64,000 bases of DNA, from NCBI GenBank assembly GCA_041797745.1, contig JBHBZU010000054.1:1-64000 (forward strand), given 5' to 3'. Below the pieces are notes generated by a model that saw only the letters and a program-made list of their open reading frames with translations, had not been told where the DNA came from and ran no database searches. The translations under genes and the position numbers were made by a program. Source of the DNA: UBA3871 sp041797745 (GTDB taxonomy: Bacteria > Bacillota > Clostridia > Peptostreptococcales > Anaerovoracaceae). Below, piece by piece: positions 9,318 through 17,077 of the stretch; the first letter of the stretch is position 1, and each line of letters begins with the position of its first letter.

Positions 9318-10073
9318 ATGGCAATGATTTTTGTGAATCCGACGGATATAGGAGAGCGCAGCATACAGATAAATGACAAGGGGGATGTACATCACTTAAC
9401 TCGCGTGCTTAGGTTGCGTGAGGGGGATGTGCTGGAAATTTCCGACGGAGAAAAGTGGGAATATAAGGCAGTGGTGGAGTACATAGATACAGGCTGCATT
9501 ATGTGCAATATTTTAGATAAGCAGGCGCACGCCAGAGAGCCTAACACAAGGGTAACTCTTTATCAGGGCTTTCCCAAGGCGGCTAAAATGGATACCATTA
9601 TTCAAAAATGCGTTGAGCTTGGAGTAGACACCATCGTTCCTGTTTACATGGACAGGAGTGTGGTTACCGATAAAGGTAAGGGAGAAAAGAAGCTGGAGCG
9701 TTGGCAGAAAATTGCGGATGAAGCAAGTATGCAGTGCCGTAGAGGGAAAAGACCCGAGGTGCTTTTACCCTTGAAATTTAAATCCGTCATAGAAGATTTG
9801 AAAAGCTATGACCTGATTCTTTTTCCTTATGAAAACGAAGAGGGAAGAACCATAAAGGTCGCATTAAAGGAATTTGCAGGTAGATTTACGGGGAAAATAG
9901 AAAATGCGCGTATCGCTGTTGTTATCGGAGCTGAGGGAGGTTTCTCAGATAAAGAAGCCGAATTGCTAAAGGAAATTGGAGCGGACTGCGTTTCCCTTGG
10001 AAAAACCATACTTCGTACAGAAACTGCGGGGCCTGCGACCCTTGCCATGATTATGTATGAGCTTGAATTGTAA
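9318..10073 (+). CDS. rsmE: 16S rRNA m3U1498 methyltransferase RsmE
   Basis: 251 residues. N-terminal PUA-like domain (about 1-70, with the HHLTRVLRLREGD element) and C-terminal SPOUT domain. The SPOUT knot shows GAEGGFSDKEA followed by SLGKTILRTETA, the characteristic RsmE end motif. It methylates N3 of U1498 of 16S rRNA. It starts 4 nt after prmA and is probably translated from the same message. Length matches the family. Confidence 0.93.
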   Translation: MAMIFVNPTDIGERSIQINDKGDVHHLTRVLRLREGDVLEISDGEKWEYKAVVEYIDTGCIMCNILDKQAHAREPNTRVTLYQGFPKAAKMDTIIQKCVELGVDTIVPVYMDRSVVTDKGKGEKKLERWQKIADEASMQCRRGKRPEVLLPLKFKSVIEDLKSYDLILFPYENEEGRTIKVALKEFAGRFTGKIENARIAVVIGAEGGFSDKEAELLKEIGADCVSLGKTILRTETAGPATLAMIMYELEL

Positions 10074-10118
10074 TTTAGTAAAATGAGCCAAGTCAGCAGA
10101 TATTAAAAGCGGGTCAGA

Positions 10119-10140
10119 GCTATGGTAAAGCTATGTTAAA
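10119..10140 (+). repeat. 11-bp tandem repeat in spacer
   Basis: GCTATGGTAAA (10119-10129) is followed directly by GCTATGTTAAA (10130-10140), 10 of 11 identical. It lies in the 111-nt spacer between rsmE and mtaB and is not near a stop codon. Confidence 0.7.
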
Positions 10141-10184
10141 GATGGCTTAGGACATTATTAAAAAGGATTGAGACAGAAAATTAG

Positions 10185-11597
10185 ATGAAAGTAAGTTTTT
10201 ACACCTTAGGGTGCAGAGTTAATCAATATGAAACGGAAATGATGAAAGAACGTTTTCTGGCGGCAGGTCATGAGGTGAGGGGAGAAGAAGAATGGGCGGA
10301 TGCCTATGTTATCAATACCTGCACCGTTACAAGTCTGGCGGATAGAAAGTCAAGACAGTTCATTCGTCGCATGAAGAGAATAAATCCCGATTCCATAATT
10401 TGCGTTACAGGCTGCTATGCGCAAGTCAGTGCAGATGAAGTGGCAAAGGTTGAGGGGGTAAATCTGATAGTGGGTACCTCGGATAAGGGGGAAATTCCCC
10501 GACTGGTGTCGCAATACCACGAACAATATGCAGCAGGCTGCTGCGGTATTCCTAAAAGCCCCGATATTTTCGTAAGGGAACATGAAAAGGGCGAGGCATA
10601 TGAGGAAACGGGTATTATCACCTCAATGGAGGGTAAGACCCGCGCAAACATCAAGATTCAGGAGGGGTGCAACAGATACTGCACCTATTGCGAGATACCC
10701 TTTGCCAGAGGAGATGTTCGTTCCCGTCAGCCCATGGCGGTGCTTTCTGAGGCAAAAGCCTTGGTTGGTGCAGGCTTTAAGGAAGTTGTGCTTACAGGTA
10801 TAAACACCGCTCTTTACGGAACGGAAGCAAACTTTAGACCGGAGTTTCCCAAAGGCTATGAAAAATATGCAAAGCTTTGGAAAGAAGCCTGCAACGAAGA
10901 TGGCGTTTGTAAGTACGGAACAGGCTTGGGTTTAATTTTAGCCATGATAAACGACATAGACGAGGATTTCAGAATCCGTATCAGTTCGCTGGAGCCTACG
11001 GTTATCAATAAAGAAGATATCGGCACTGTTTTGGGCTATGATAAGCTTTGCCATCACATGCATCTTTCCATGCAAAGCGGCAGTAACAGGGTGCTTAATA
11101 ATATGAACAGGCATTATACCAAAGAGGACTATATGGAAATTGCCGCTGCACTGTTTGACTTTGATTCAAACTTCGGAATAAGTACGGATATTATTGCGGG
11201 CTTTCCCGGTGAATCGGAAGAGGATTTTCAGGAAAGCTTGGATGTAATTTCCAAAGTGAATTTTTGCAAGGTACATGCCTTTGACTATTCAAAACGAGCA
11301 GGTACCAAGGCGGCGGAAATGAAAGAGCATATTGCTCCTCCTATCAAGAAACAAAGAGTTAAAAAGCTAATTGAAGAGGGGAAAAAGGCGTATCAACGTT
11401 TTCTGGCTGCAAATGAGGGAGATTGCAGAAAGGTTTTAGTAGAGGAAAAGGATTTTGCTACAGGAAAATATGTGGGCTATACGGATAACTATATAAGAAC
11501 CTACATTGATGATAATGGAGAAAATCTAATTGGGCAGATGGTAAAGGTTATTTTGAAAAAATCTTATTGCGATGGAATTAGTGCTGTAGTAAAATAA
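10185..11597 (+). CDS. mtaB: tRNA (N6-L-threonylcarbamoyladenosine37-C2)-methylthiotransferase MtaB
   Basis: 470 residues. Order: UPF0004 domain (1-130) with conserved Cys residues in TLGCRVNQYE, NTCTVT and VTGCYAQ; radical-SAM domain with CNRYCTYC near residue 160; TRAM domain at the C-terminus. The TLGCRVNQ start is the MtaB subtype rather than MiaB or RimO. It converts t6A37 to ms2t6A37 in ANN-decoding tRNAs. The region around residues 210-250 (about 30-40 residues between the second and third radical-SAM elements) is longer than I remember for B. subtilis MtaB. No strong ribosome-binding site is visible before the ATG. The prmA-rsmE-mtaB order is common in Clostridia. Confidence 0.92.
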   Translation: MKVSFYTLGCRVNQYETEMMKERFLAAGHEVRGEEEWADAYVINTCTVTSLADRKSRQFIRRMKRINPDSIICVTGCYAQVSADEVAKVEGVNLIVGTSDKGEIPRLVSQYHEQYAAGCCGIPKSPDIFVREHEKGEAYEETGIITSMEGKTRANIKIQEGCNRYCTYCEIPFARGDVRSRQPMAVLSEAKALVGAGFKEVVLTGINTALYGTEANFRPEFPKGYEKYAKLWKEACNEDGVCKYGTGLGLILAMINDIDEDFRIRISSLEPTVINKEDIGTVLGYDKLCHHMHLSMQSGSNRVLNNMNRHYTKEDYMEIAAALFDFDSNFGISTDIIAGFPGESEEDFQESLDVISKVNFCKVHAFDYSKRAGTKAAEMKEHIAPPIKKQRVKKLIEEGKKAYQRFLAANEGDCRKVLVEEKDFATGKYVGYTDNYIRTYIDDNGENLIGQMVKVILKKSYCDGISAVVK

Positions 11598-11721
11598 AAT
11601 AGAATAATTAAACAATTTAATGTGTATATGCCCGTAAGTTACGCGGTTTTATGCATTTTTATAAATTAAATTCGTAAATTAGGTGTTTTACTGATAAAGT
11701 GTTTTAAGGAAAGGAGAAGTC

Positions 11722-12063
11722 ATGGCAGATTGTATTTTTTGTAAACTGGCTTTAGGAGAAATTCCAACCAACAAGGTTTATGAGGATGACCAAATCTTTT
11801 GCTTCCATGATGCAGAGCCACAGGCGCCTGTTCATGTGTTGATTATACCTAAAAAGCATATTGAGTCTTTGGATGATGTCACAGCCGAAGACGAAGCTAT
11901 GCTGGGTCACCTTATGATTAAGATTAAGGATATTGCAACAAAGCTAAACCTTGAAAACGGATACAGGCTTGTAAATAACTGCGGTGAAGACGGTTTTCAG
12001 ACCGTTAAACACCTGCATTTCCATTTACTTGGAAAGAGAAAGATGACATGGCCTCCTGGCTGA
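11722..12063 (+). CDS. HIT-family (HinT-like) nucleotide hydrolase
   Basis: 113 residues. N-terminal CIFCKLALGEIPTNKVYED and the C-terminal histidine triad HLHFHLLG (H-x-H-x-H) mark an HinT/protein-kinase-C-inhibitor-like purine nucleoside phosphoramidase. A cytoplasmic dimer is expected. AAAGGAGAAG just before the ATG is a strong ribosome-binding site. Normal length. It follows mtaB, as in many Clostridia. Confidence 0.9.
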   Translation: MADCIFCKLALGEIPTNKVYEDDQIFCFHDAEPQAPVHVLIIPKKHIESLDDVTAEDEAMLGHLMIKIKDIATKLNLENGYRLVNNCGEDGFQTVKHLHFHLLGKRKMTWPPG

Positions 12064-12124
12064 TTTTTCAGTCATTTCAGCATATCTAAATATGTTAATT
12101 ATGTAATAGATATATTGTGTAGTA

Positions 12125-13267
12125 ATGAAAAGCATGTATTGGCTAAAAGAAATTAATAATTTAGGAGTTAGCCTCAAAGATTTAAGGCGTTCGGAAAAAG
12201 AAATATTAAAATACAACCTTAAGATGCTGCGAAATTTTACTTCTTTTGTAGCACCCTTGGTTTTTGTGTTCATTTTTTTAGCCTTAACGGTAAAGATTCC
12301 TGTAATAAGCTATCCCGTAGTAATTACTTTTGCCTGCATAACAGTCTGCTTCGCCATAGAAAGTCAGTATGACCTCAAGCGAAAGAGATACAGCCGCATG
12401 TCAGTGCTTTTACTGATAGCCCTTTATGACACGGTGGCATATGCCTTTACTATTTACATAGGAACCTTTGCAAACAGGGAAAATGTAGGTTCCACCTTTA
12501 TTATTTTCGTAATTTGTCTTCAGACTATTTATGTTATGCCGCCATCATGGAACTTTATCAGATCTATTGTGCCGACTCTTGCATTTATGTCCATATCCAT
12601 GCTTATTAAAACGCCGGACATATATTTGCAGGACATTCGCAATGCCGTTGTTGCAGTAGCCATAGGCATACTTTTAAACAACTTCAACGGTAGAGAAAAG
12701 GTACAGCTGATTTGCAGTAAGGAAAAGCTTGCCAGAGAATTTGAGCAGTTGCATGAATCAAGCGAGATGGATGCGTTAACAGGCGTGTTCAACAGACTTG
12801 TTACACAGCGAAAGCTTCAGGAATACTGCAAGGATTGTGCTGATGAAAAAGCAAGCATTTTTGCGGCAATGGTGGACGTGGACTTTTTCAAGAAATACAA
12901 TGACACCTACGGTCATTCAAAGGGTGATGATGTACTGAACTTTGTCGGCAAGATTATGGGTGAGCTTTCTTCCGAATATGACATTATAGCAGGCAGAATA
13001 GGTGGAGAGGAGTTTCTCCTTGCAGGTAGAGCGGGAAGTCGGCTTCAGGCAACTCGCATTGCGGACAAGCTGCGCTATGGAGTGGAGTCTGCAAAAATAG
13101 AACATCAAACCTCGGACGCAGCTACGAATGTGACAATCAGCATAGGCGTAGCCTTTGCGCCACTGGGAACTTATGTGGAAAGCAGAGAAATTTATGAAAA
13201 AGCGGATGAAGCCCTTTACCAAGCGAAGAAATCCGGCAGAAATTGTGTTAAGACGGTTACCTTGTAA
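12125..13267 (+). CDS. Membrane-bound diguanylate cyclase (GGDEF)
   Basis: 380 residues. Five or six hydrophobic segments (about 38-190) are followed by a short linker and a GGDEF domain (about 215-378). The active-site loop reads GGEEF (near residue 293), an accepted active variant. The RxxD inhibitory site that usually sits just upstream is S-E-Y-D, so product feedback inhibition is probably absent. It would make cyclic di-GMP in response to a signal sensed by the membrane part, possibly relevant to the Tad pilus encoded later in the window. Start is uncertain: no clear Shine-Dalgarno at 12125. The last codons are part of a 17-bp tandem repeat. Confidence 0.85.
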   Translation: MKSMYWLKEINNLGVSLKDLRRSEKEILKYNLKMLRNFTSFVAPLVFVFIFLALTVKIPVISYPVVITFACITVCFAIESQYDLKRKRYSRMSVLLLIALYDTVAYAFTIYIGTFANRENVGSTFIIFVICLQTIYVMPPSWNFIRSIVPTLAFMSISMLIKTPDIYLQDIRNAVVAVAIGILLNNFNGREKVQLICSKEKLAREFEQLHESSEMDALTGVFNRLVTQRKLQEYCKDCADEKASIFAAMVDVDFFKKYNDTYGHSKGDDVLNFVGKIMGELSSEYDIIAGRIGGEEFLLAGRAGSRLQATRIADKLRYGVESAKIEHQTSDAATNVTISIGVAFAPLGTYVESREIYEKADEALYQAKKSGRNCVKTVTL

Positions 13268-13305
13268 CTTTGGTTATACTGTGGTTTTGGTTATCCTGTA
13301 GTTTT
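13255..13305 (+). repeat. 17-bp tandem repeat (3 units) whose first unit contains the stop codon
   Basis: Units at 13255-13271, 13272-13288 and 13289-13305, consensus GGTTAYMCTGTRGTTTT. Units 2 and 3 match at 15 of 17; unit 1, which encodes the last residues and the TAA (13265-13267) of the GGDEF gene, matches unit 2 at 11 of 17. Confidence 0.8.
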
Positions 13306-13319
13306 TTATAAAATTGGCT

Positions 13320-13405
13320 GTTTTATCATGGGAATTGATTGGTTTATCATAGGGAATTGACCGATTTATTTAAATTTATATAGACTTATTTAGATTTATT
13401 CAAAG
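13320..13405 (+). repeat. Two further short repeat families in the rpsU upstream spacer
   Basis: TTTATCAT plus GGGAATTGA recurs with a period of 21-22 bp (13322-13338 and 13343-13360). It is followed by about four 10-bp units of TTATTTARAT type (13366-13405), in which units 1 and 3 are nearly identical. The 372-nt gap between the GGDEF gene and rpsU is thus almost wholly made of short tandem repeats plus the rpsU promoter. Confidence 0.6.
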
Positions 13406-13430
13406 GAAACTGCTGTTAAAAGTAAAGCTT

Positions 13431-13540
13431 GGGGGGAACTCGGTGTAATTTGGTGAAATTCGGCGAAAATCGATGAAATTTAGTAAAACTCGGTGAAATT
13501 CGGCGAAAATCGGTGAAATCGGGTAAAATAGGGAAAAAAT
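13431..13540 (+). repeat. Eleven-unit 10-bp tandem array, consensus CGGTGAAATT
   Basis: Consecutive 10-bp blocks with no gaps. The best copies are at 13451, 13461, 13471, 13491, 13501 and 13511 (for example CGGTGAAATT at 13491 and CGGCGAAAAT at 13461 and 13501). Two units form a higher-order period: 13451-13470 recurs at 13491-13510. The flanks decay (13431, 13521, 13531). The array ends 2 nt before the -35 box of the rpsU promoter. Confidence 0.9.
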
Positions 13541-13542
13541 AC

Positions 13543-13571
13543 TTGCAAGATTTATATAATAATAGTATAAT
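13543..13571 (+). promoter_or_regulatory. SigA-type promoter for rpsU-yqeY
   Basis: TTGCAA (13543-13548), 17-bp spacer, TATAAT (13566-13571). Ideal spacing and an exact -10. It lies directly downstream of the 10-bp array. Confidence 0.8.
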
Positions 13572-13639
13572 AGCTCTGTTATGTGTAGAATTTCCGTTCA
13601 GCATGAAGTAATTCAAAATGGCAGGAGGTGAGTTAGAAT

Positions 13640-13819
13640 ATGGCACAGGTTATCGTAAGAGAAAACGAAAGTCTCGAAAGCGCTCTGAAGAGATTCAAGA
13701 GATCTTGCGCAAGAGATGGCGTAATGTCCGAACTGAGAAAGAGAGAACATTATGAAAAGCCAAGCGTAAGAAGAAAGAAGAAGTCCGAGGCTGCAAGAAA
13801 AAAGGCAAAGAAGTACTAA
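13640..13819 (+). CDS. rpsU: 30S ribosomal protein S21
   Basis: 59 residues, MAQVIVRENESLESALKRF at the start and a very basic C-terminus (RRKKKSEAARKKAKKY), the standard bS21 pattern. AGGAGGTG (13623-13630) lies 9 nt before the ATG. It is followed by yqeY after 29 nt, the usual Firmicutes pair. Codon use is clean, as expected for a highly expressed gene. Confidence 0.97.
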   Translation: MAQVIVRENESLESALKRFKRSCARDGVMSELRKREHYEKPSVRRKKKSEAARKKAKKY

Positions 13820-13848
13820 TTCACATATCTTAAAAAGAAGGTGTTAAC

Positions 13849-14298
13849 ATGACCTTAAAAGAAAGATTAACAGAAGACTTCAAGGAAGCTATGAAAGCTC
13901 ACGATGAAGTCTCAAAAAATACAATTAGCTTTGCTCGTGCTGCTATTAAGCAGTTCGAGGTAGATCACAGAGGTGAAGAGCTGGATGATGACGGTATCGT
14001 TCAGATCCTGCAAAAGCAGGTGAAAATGCGTAAGGATGCTCTCGCCGATTTTGAAAAAGCAGGTAGAACGGATTTATCGGATTCCTACAAAGCTGAAATC
14101 GAAGTACTTTCAAGGTATCTTCCAAAGCAGCTTACAGAAGAAGAAATTCTAACCATTGTTAAGGAAACTGCATTTGCACTTGGTATCACAGAGGGCAAAC
14201 AGAATATGGGTAAGCTCATGGGCGCTGTTATGGGAAAAGTCAAGGGTGTAGCCGACGGCAATATGGTTAAGAAAGCTGTAGAAAGTTTTTTAGCATAA
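13849..14298 (+). CDS. yqeY: GatB/YqeY-domain protein
   Basis: 149 residues covering the whole YqeY family: MTLKERLTEDFKEAMKAHD at the N-terminus, LPKQLTEEEI in the middle, and the MGKLMGAVMGKVKG...DG turn near the end. The fold resembles the tail domain of the amidotransferase subunit GatB and may bind tRNA; the precise role is unknown. AAGAAGGTG precedes the ATG. Co-transcribed with rpsU and closed by the terminator at 14316. Confidence 0.93.
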   Translation: MTLKERLTEDFKEAMKAHDEVSKNTISFARAAIKQFEVDHRGEELDDDGIVQILQKQVKMRKDALADFEKAGRTDLSDSYKAEIEVLSRYLPKQLTEEEILTIVKETAFALGITEGKQNMGKLMGAVMGKVKGVADGNMVKKAVESFLA

Positions 14299-14315
14299 CA
14301 AAATATTTGATAATT

Positions 14316-14343
14316 AAGGACTCACAAAAGTGAGTCCTTTTTA
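14316..14343 (+). terminator. Rho-independent terminator of rpsU-yqeY
   Basis: AAGGACTCAC (14316-14325), AAAA loop, GTGAGTCCTT (14330-14339), then TTTA. Perfect 10-bp stem. Confidence 0.9.
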
Positions 14344-14520
14344 GTTGCATTGCGTTTATATTAGGTCTTTTAAGCTGCTTTGCCTTTTATTTAAAAATAT
14401 TTGTAATTGGTTGCACTAATTTCGGTTACATGGTTGATGTAGGTAAGGCTGTGATATTTGTACCATAATAGCTTTTAGCGGCACCAAATTACAAGCATTT
14501 TGATATTTGCACTTTAAGTA

Positions 14521-14550
14521 TTGACAATGGTGTAAATATTGCACTATAAT
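14521..14550 (+). promoter_or_regulatory. Promoter of the XRE-MNT/HEPN operon
   Basis: Consensus TTGACA (14521-14526), 18-bp spacer, TATAAT (14545-14550). The -10 box sits between the two arms of the large inverted repeat, so binding there would block RNA polymerase. Confidence 0.8.
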
Positions 14551-14575
14551 ATAATAAAAAGTGCATAATTTACAC
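14530..14575. promoter_or_regulatory. Palindromic operator flanking the -10 box
   Basis: GTGTAAATATTGCAC (14530-14544) and GTGCATAATTTACAC (14561-14575) are inverted copies with 13 of 15 bases matching. Each arm is itself an imperfect palindrome (GTGNAANATTNNCAC). This is what two adjacent dimer sites for an XRE repressor look like. The obvious candidate binder is the helix-turn-helix at the N-terminus of the first gene. Confidence 0.75.
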
Positions 14576-14597
14576 TTACGAAAAAATGGAGGTGCAA

Positions 14598-15071
14598 ATG
14601 GATAATTTAAAAGATTTACGAAAAGAAAAGAAGTTAACGCAGCAAGAGGCTGCAAAACTGGCAGGAGTTTCGCTTCGTTCATATAAATCCTATGAAAATG
14701 ATGAGGGGAAAGAAACTACCTTTAAGTATAAATATATATATGATGTTTTGATGAAGACAAACCCTATTGATGAGGAACACGGTATTTTACAAATTGAAGA
14801 TATTAGAGAAAGATGTCAGCCTGTTTTCGAGAAATATAAAGTTAACTATTGTTATCTCTTTGGTTCTTATGCAAAGGCTAAAGCGTCTCAAACCAGTGAT
14901 GTGGATTTATTGGTTGCAGTAAATATTAAGGGCATGAAATATTATGCATTAGTAGAGGAAATACGCTCTACATTACATAAAAGAGTTGATGTGCTGGATT
15001 TGAATCAGCTAAAAGGAAATTTCGAACTGGTGCAAGAAATTTTAAGGTATGGAGTTAAGATATATGGATAA
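14598..15071 (+). CDS. XRE helix-turn-helix fused to MNT-type nucleotidyltransferase (antitoxin of a HEPN/MNT pair)
   Basis: 157 residues from the ATG at 14598, chosen because GGAGGTG (14588-14594) fits it; the ATG at 14586 would overlap that site. Residues 2-35 form an XRE helix-turn-helix (LTQQEAAKLAGVSLRSYKSYE). Residues about 65-157 form a minimal nucleotidyltransferase with the exact GS-x10-DxD motif (G89-S90, D101-V-D103). In type VII HepT/MntA systems the MntA enzyme adds AMP groups to a tyrosine of the HEPN toxin and so inactivates it. The partner gene follows with an 8-nt overlap. The added DNA-binding domain suggests that antitoxin and operon repressor are one protein. Confidence 0.88.
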   Translation: MDNLKDLRKEKKLTQQEAAKLAGVSLRSYKSYENDEGKETTFKYKYIYDVLMKTNPIDEEHGILQIEDIRERCQPVFEKYKVNYCYLFGSYAKAKASQTSDVDLLVAVNIKGMKYYALVEEIRSTLHKRVDVLDLNQLKGNFELVQEILRYGVKIYG

Positions 15072-15387
15072 TACAAAGGATAATGCCTATTATATTGAAA
15101 AGATAAAATCAGACTTGTCGTTTATTTGTGAACACATGAAAAATCTTACATTGCAAGAATTTAGCAAAGATGAAGTGCTACAGGATTCTATGATGTTTAG
15201 AATGGTTCAAATTTCTGAAAATGTAAAGAAACTAACTACAGAATACAAGCAAGAAAACAGTCACCTGCCTTGGATGGCATTATCAGGTTTGAGGAATCGA
15301 ATAGTACATGATTATGGCAATGTTGACATGGAAATAGTATATTACACATTAACTGAAGATATTCCTGAATTACTGGAAGAACTTTAG
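15064..15387 (+). CDS. HEPN-domain toxin (HepT-like, DUF86)
   Basis: 107 residues from the ATG at 15064, which has GGAG (15051-15054) at good distance; a longer start at 15049 lacks one. It is all helical with the HepT catalytic motif RX4HXY: R77-N-R-I-V-H82-D-Y84. HEPN proteins of this type are RNases, and Y84 would be the tyrosine AMPylated by the MNT partner. The ATG overlaps the stop of the antitoxin gene by 8 nt, so translation is coupled with antitoxin first. No terminator is visible before phoH, so some read-through is possible. Confidence 0.88.
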   Translation: MDNTKDNAYYIEKIKSDLSFICEHMKNLTLQEFSKDEVLQDSMMFRMVQISENVKKLTTEYKQENSHLPWMALSGLRNRIVHDYGNVDMEIVYYTLTEDIPELLEEL

Positions 15388-15450
15388 TTTTGAATAAATA
15401 TTGTAATGTACAATAGCATAATAAATAGCCTATTATATGGTATTTTATGA

Positions 15451-15479
15451 TTGAAGAATAGCTGAATTTGAGTTATACT
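15451..15479 (+). promoter_or_regulatory. Promoter of phoH
   Basis: TTGAAG (15451-15456), 17-bp spacer, TATACT (15474-15479). The -10 box is inside the left arm of a perfect palindrome. Confidence 0.55.
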
Positions 15480-15495
15480 GAAATAAGTATAACTC
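15470..15495. promoter_or_regulatory. Perfect 10-bp inverted repeat over the phoH -10 box
   Basis: GAGTTATACT (15470-15479), 6-nt spacer, AGTATAACTC (15486-15495), then directly the Shine-Dalgarno CGGAGG. If transcription starts near 15486 the message would hold only the right arm, so this is more likely a DNA operator than an RNA hairpin. If transcripts come from upstream it would instead form a hairpin next to the ribosome-binding site. Confidence 0.6.
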
Positions 15496-15505
15496 GGAGG
15501 ATTTT

Positions 15506-16471
15506 ATGAATAAACTGTCATTAAATGTGGATATTGATACAGTAGCATTATTCGGTAATTTAGATGAAAATCTTAAGACAGTGGAGGAGCATTGCAAGGT
15601 TCAAATCGTGCAGCGAGAGGGTGAACTGATTATCATCGGAGAGCAGGAAGAACTGGCAGTAGCTATCATTCATGAATTTGAAGATATATTATCCAAGGGA
15701 GAAGCTTTAGACAGACAAAAAATCACTTACGTTATGAGCTTGGCAGAACAGGGTGAGTCTTATGCAAATACCAAGATGGACAGGGACATCCTTTGTTTTA
15801 CCTGCCACGGAAAGCCTGTAAGACCAAAGACTGTCGGTCAGAAATTCTACGCTCAAAGTATTCGTAATCGTGATGTGGTTTTCGGCATTGGGCCTGCGGG
15901 TACGGGAAAGACTTATCTGGCGGTGGCAATGGCTATTGCCGCGTTCAAACAAAAGCAGGTGCAAAAGATTATTCTGGCGCGTCCTGCTGTGGAAGCGGGC
16001 GAAAGGCTGGGCTTCTTACCAGGAGATCTTCAGGAGAAAGTGGATCCTTATTTAAGACCGCTATACGATGCGCTCTACGATATTTTGGGAAGAGATACTG
16101 CCCTAAGGCTTAAAGAAAAAGAAGTCATTGAGGTGGTACCGCTGGCTTACATGAGAGGTCGTACTTTGGACAGCTCTTTCATTATTTTAGACGAGGCGCA
16201 AAATACCACCCGTGAGCAGATGAAGATGTTCCTAACACGAATGGGTTTCGGTTCGAAGATGGTCATTACTGGAGACATTACCCAGATTGACCTGCCGAGA
16301 GGAAAGAAGTCTGGGCTGGTGGAAGCAACCCGCGTGCTAAAAAATATCAGCGGTATCGACTTTTGCTATCTTAAAGATGTGGACGTAGTCCGTCACGAGA
16401 TGGTTAAAAAAATCATCGGGGCATATGACCAATATTATATGCAAAATCCCGATGAACTTTACGAAGATTAG
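15506..16471 (+). CDS. phoH: PhoH-like ATPase
   Basis: 321 residues. Small N-terminal KH-like part (1-95), then a P-loop ATPase with GPAGTGKTYLA (Walker A, near residue 133), FIILDEAQNTT (Walker B) and a C-terminal arginine-rich region. PhoH proteins sit next to ybeY in most Firmicutes and are thought to act in RNA metabolism; the exact task is not settled. GGAGG at 15496-15500 precedes the ATG. First gene of the phoH-ybeY-cdd-era-recO block. Confidence 0.93.
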   Translation: MNKLSLNVDIDTVALFGNLDENLKTVEEHCKVQIVQREGELIIIGEQEELAVAIIHEFEDILSKGEALDRQKITYVMSLAEQGESYANTKMDRDILCFTCHGKPVRPKTVGQKFYAQSIRNRDVVFGIGPAGTGKTYLAVAMAIAAFKQKQVQKIILARPAVEAGERLGFLPGDLQEKVDPYLRPLYDALYDILGRDTALRLKEKEVIEVVPLAYMRGRTLDSSFIILDEAQNTTREQMKMFLTRMGFGSKMVITGDITQIDLPRGKKSGLVEATRVLKNISGIDFCYLKDVDVVRHEMVKKIIGAYDQYYMQNPDELYED

Positions 16472-16591
16472 GTATGCCATACAAGGCAAAGCATAAATTT
16501 ATTCAGTGCGTCACCAAGCGCACATCATAATAACATAGTACGGCAATAGAAGCCGAATAAAAAATATTATGATTTTAAGAGGTAAAAACAA

Positions 16592-17050
16592 ATGGAATTA
16601 GTATTTGACGAAAACAAAATGCCGGAGCCCGCAGTGGTTGCCAAGATGTACGATGCGGCAGAACGTTGCATGGCATATCAAAACTTGAGACACGACAACG
16701 TTGAAGTTAGCGTTTCTTTTGTATCCGAAGAGGAAATTCGCAAAATGAATAAGGATTTTCGAAATAAGGATAGTGTTACGGACGTCTTGTCTTTCCCGCA
16801 GTTTGAGGAACCTGAGCAGATTCCGGAGGGGGAATCCATAGCACTTGGGGATGTTGTTATCTGTGAGGAGCAGGCTTGCAGGCAAGCTGAAGAATTTGGC
16901 CACAGTATAGATAGGGAGATTATGTATCTTTTTGTCCACAGCATTTTCCATCTTTTAGGCTATGACCATATGAGCGATGAAGAAAAGATACGTATGCGTA
17001 AAGCTGAAGAAAATGTTCTAAAGGGCATGGGGCTCACAAGGGAAAACTAA
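16592..17050 (+). CDS. ybeY: Endoribonuclease YbeY (rRNA maturation)
   Basis: 152 residues. The zinc site H-x3-H-x5-H is present as HSIFHLLGYDH (about residues 115-125) and SVTDVLSFP is the family signature strand. YbeY takes part in 16S rRNA 3' end processing and ribosome quality control. A 120-nt spacer separates it from phoH, unusually long for this pair; I see no feature in it. AAGAGGT precedes the ATG. Normal length. Confidence 0.95.
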   Translation: MELVFDENKMPEPAVVAKMYDAAERCMAYQNLRHDNVEVSVSFVSEEEIRKMNKDFRNKDSVTDVLSFPQFEEPEQIPEGESIALGDVVICEEQACRQAEEFGHSIDREIMYLFVHSIFHLLGYDHMSDEEKIRMRKAEENVLKGMGLTREN

Positions 17051-17077
17051 TTTCCATGGTAAACAGGAGGGCAGGTA

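Noticed and set aside
13431..13540. CRISPR-like array
   Set aside because: Units are only 10 bp and contiguous, with no spacers and no cas genes.
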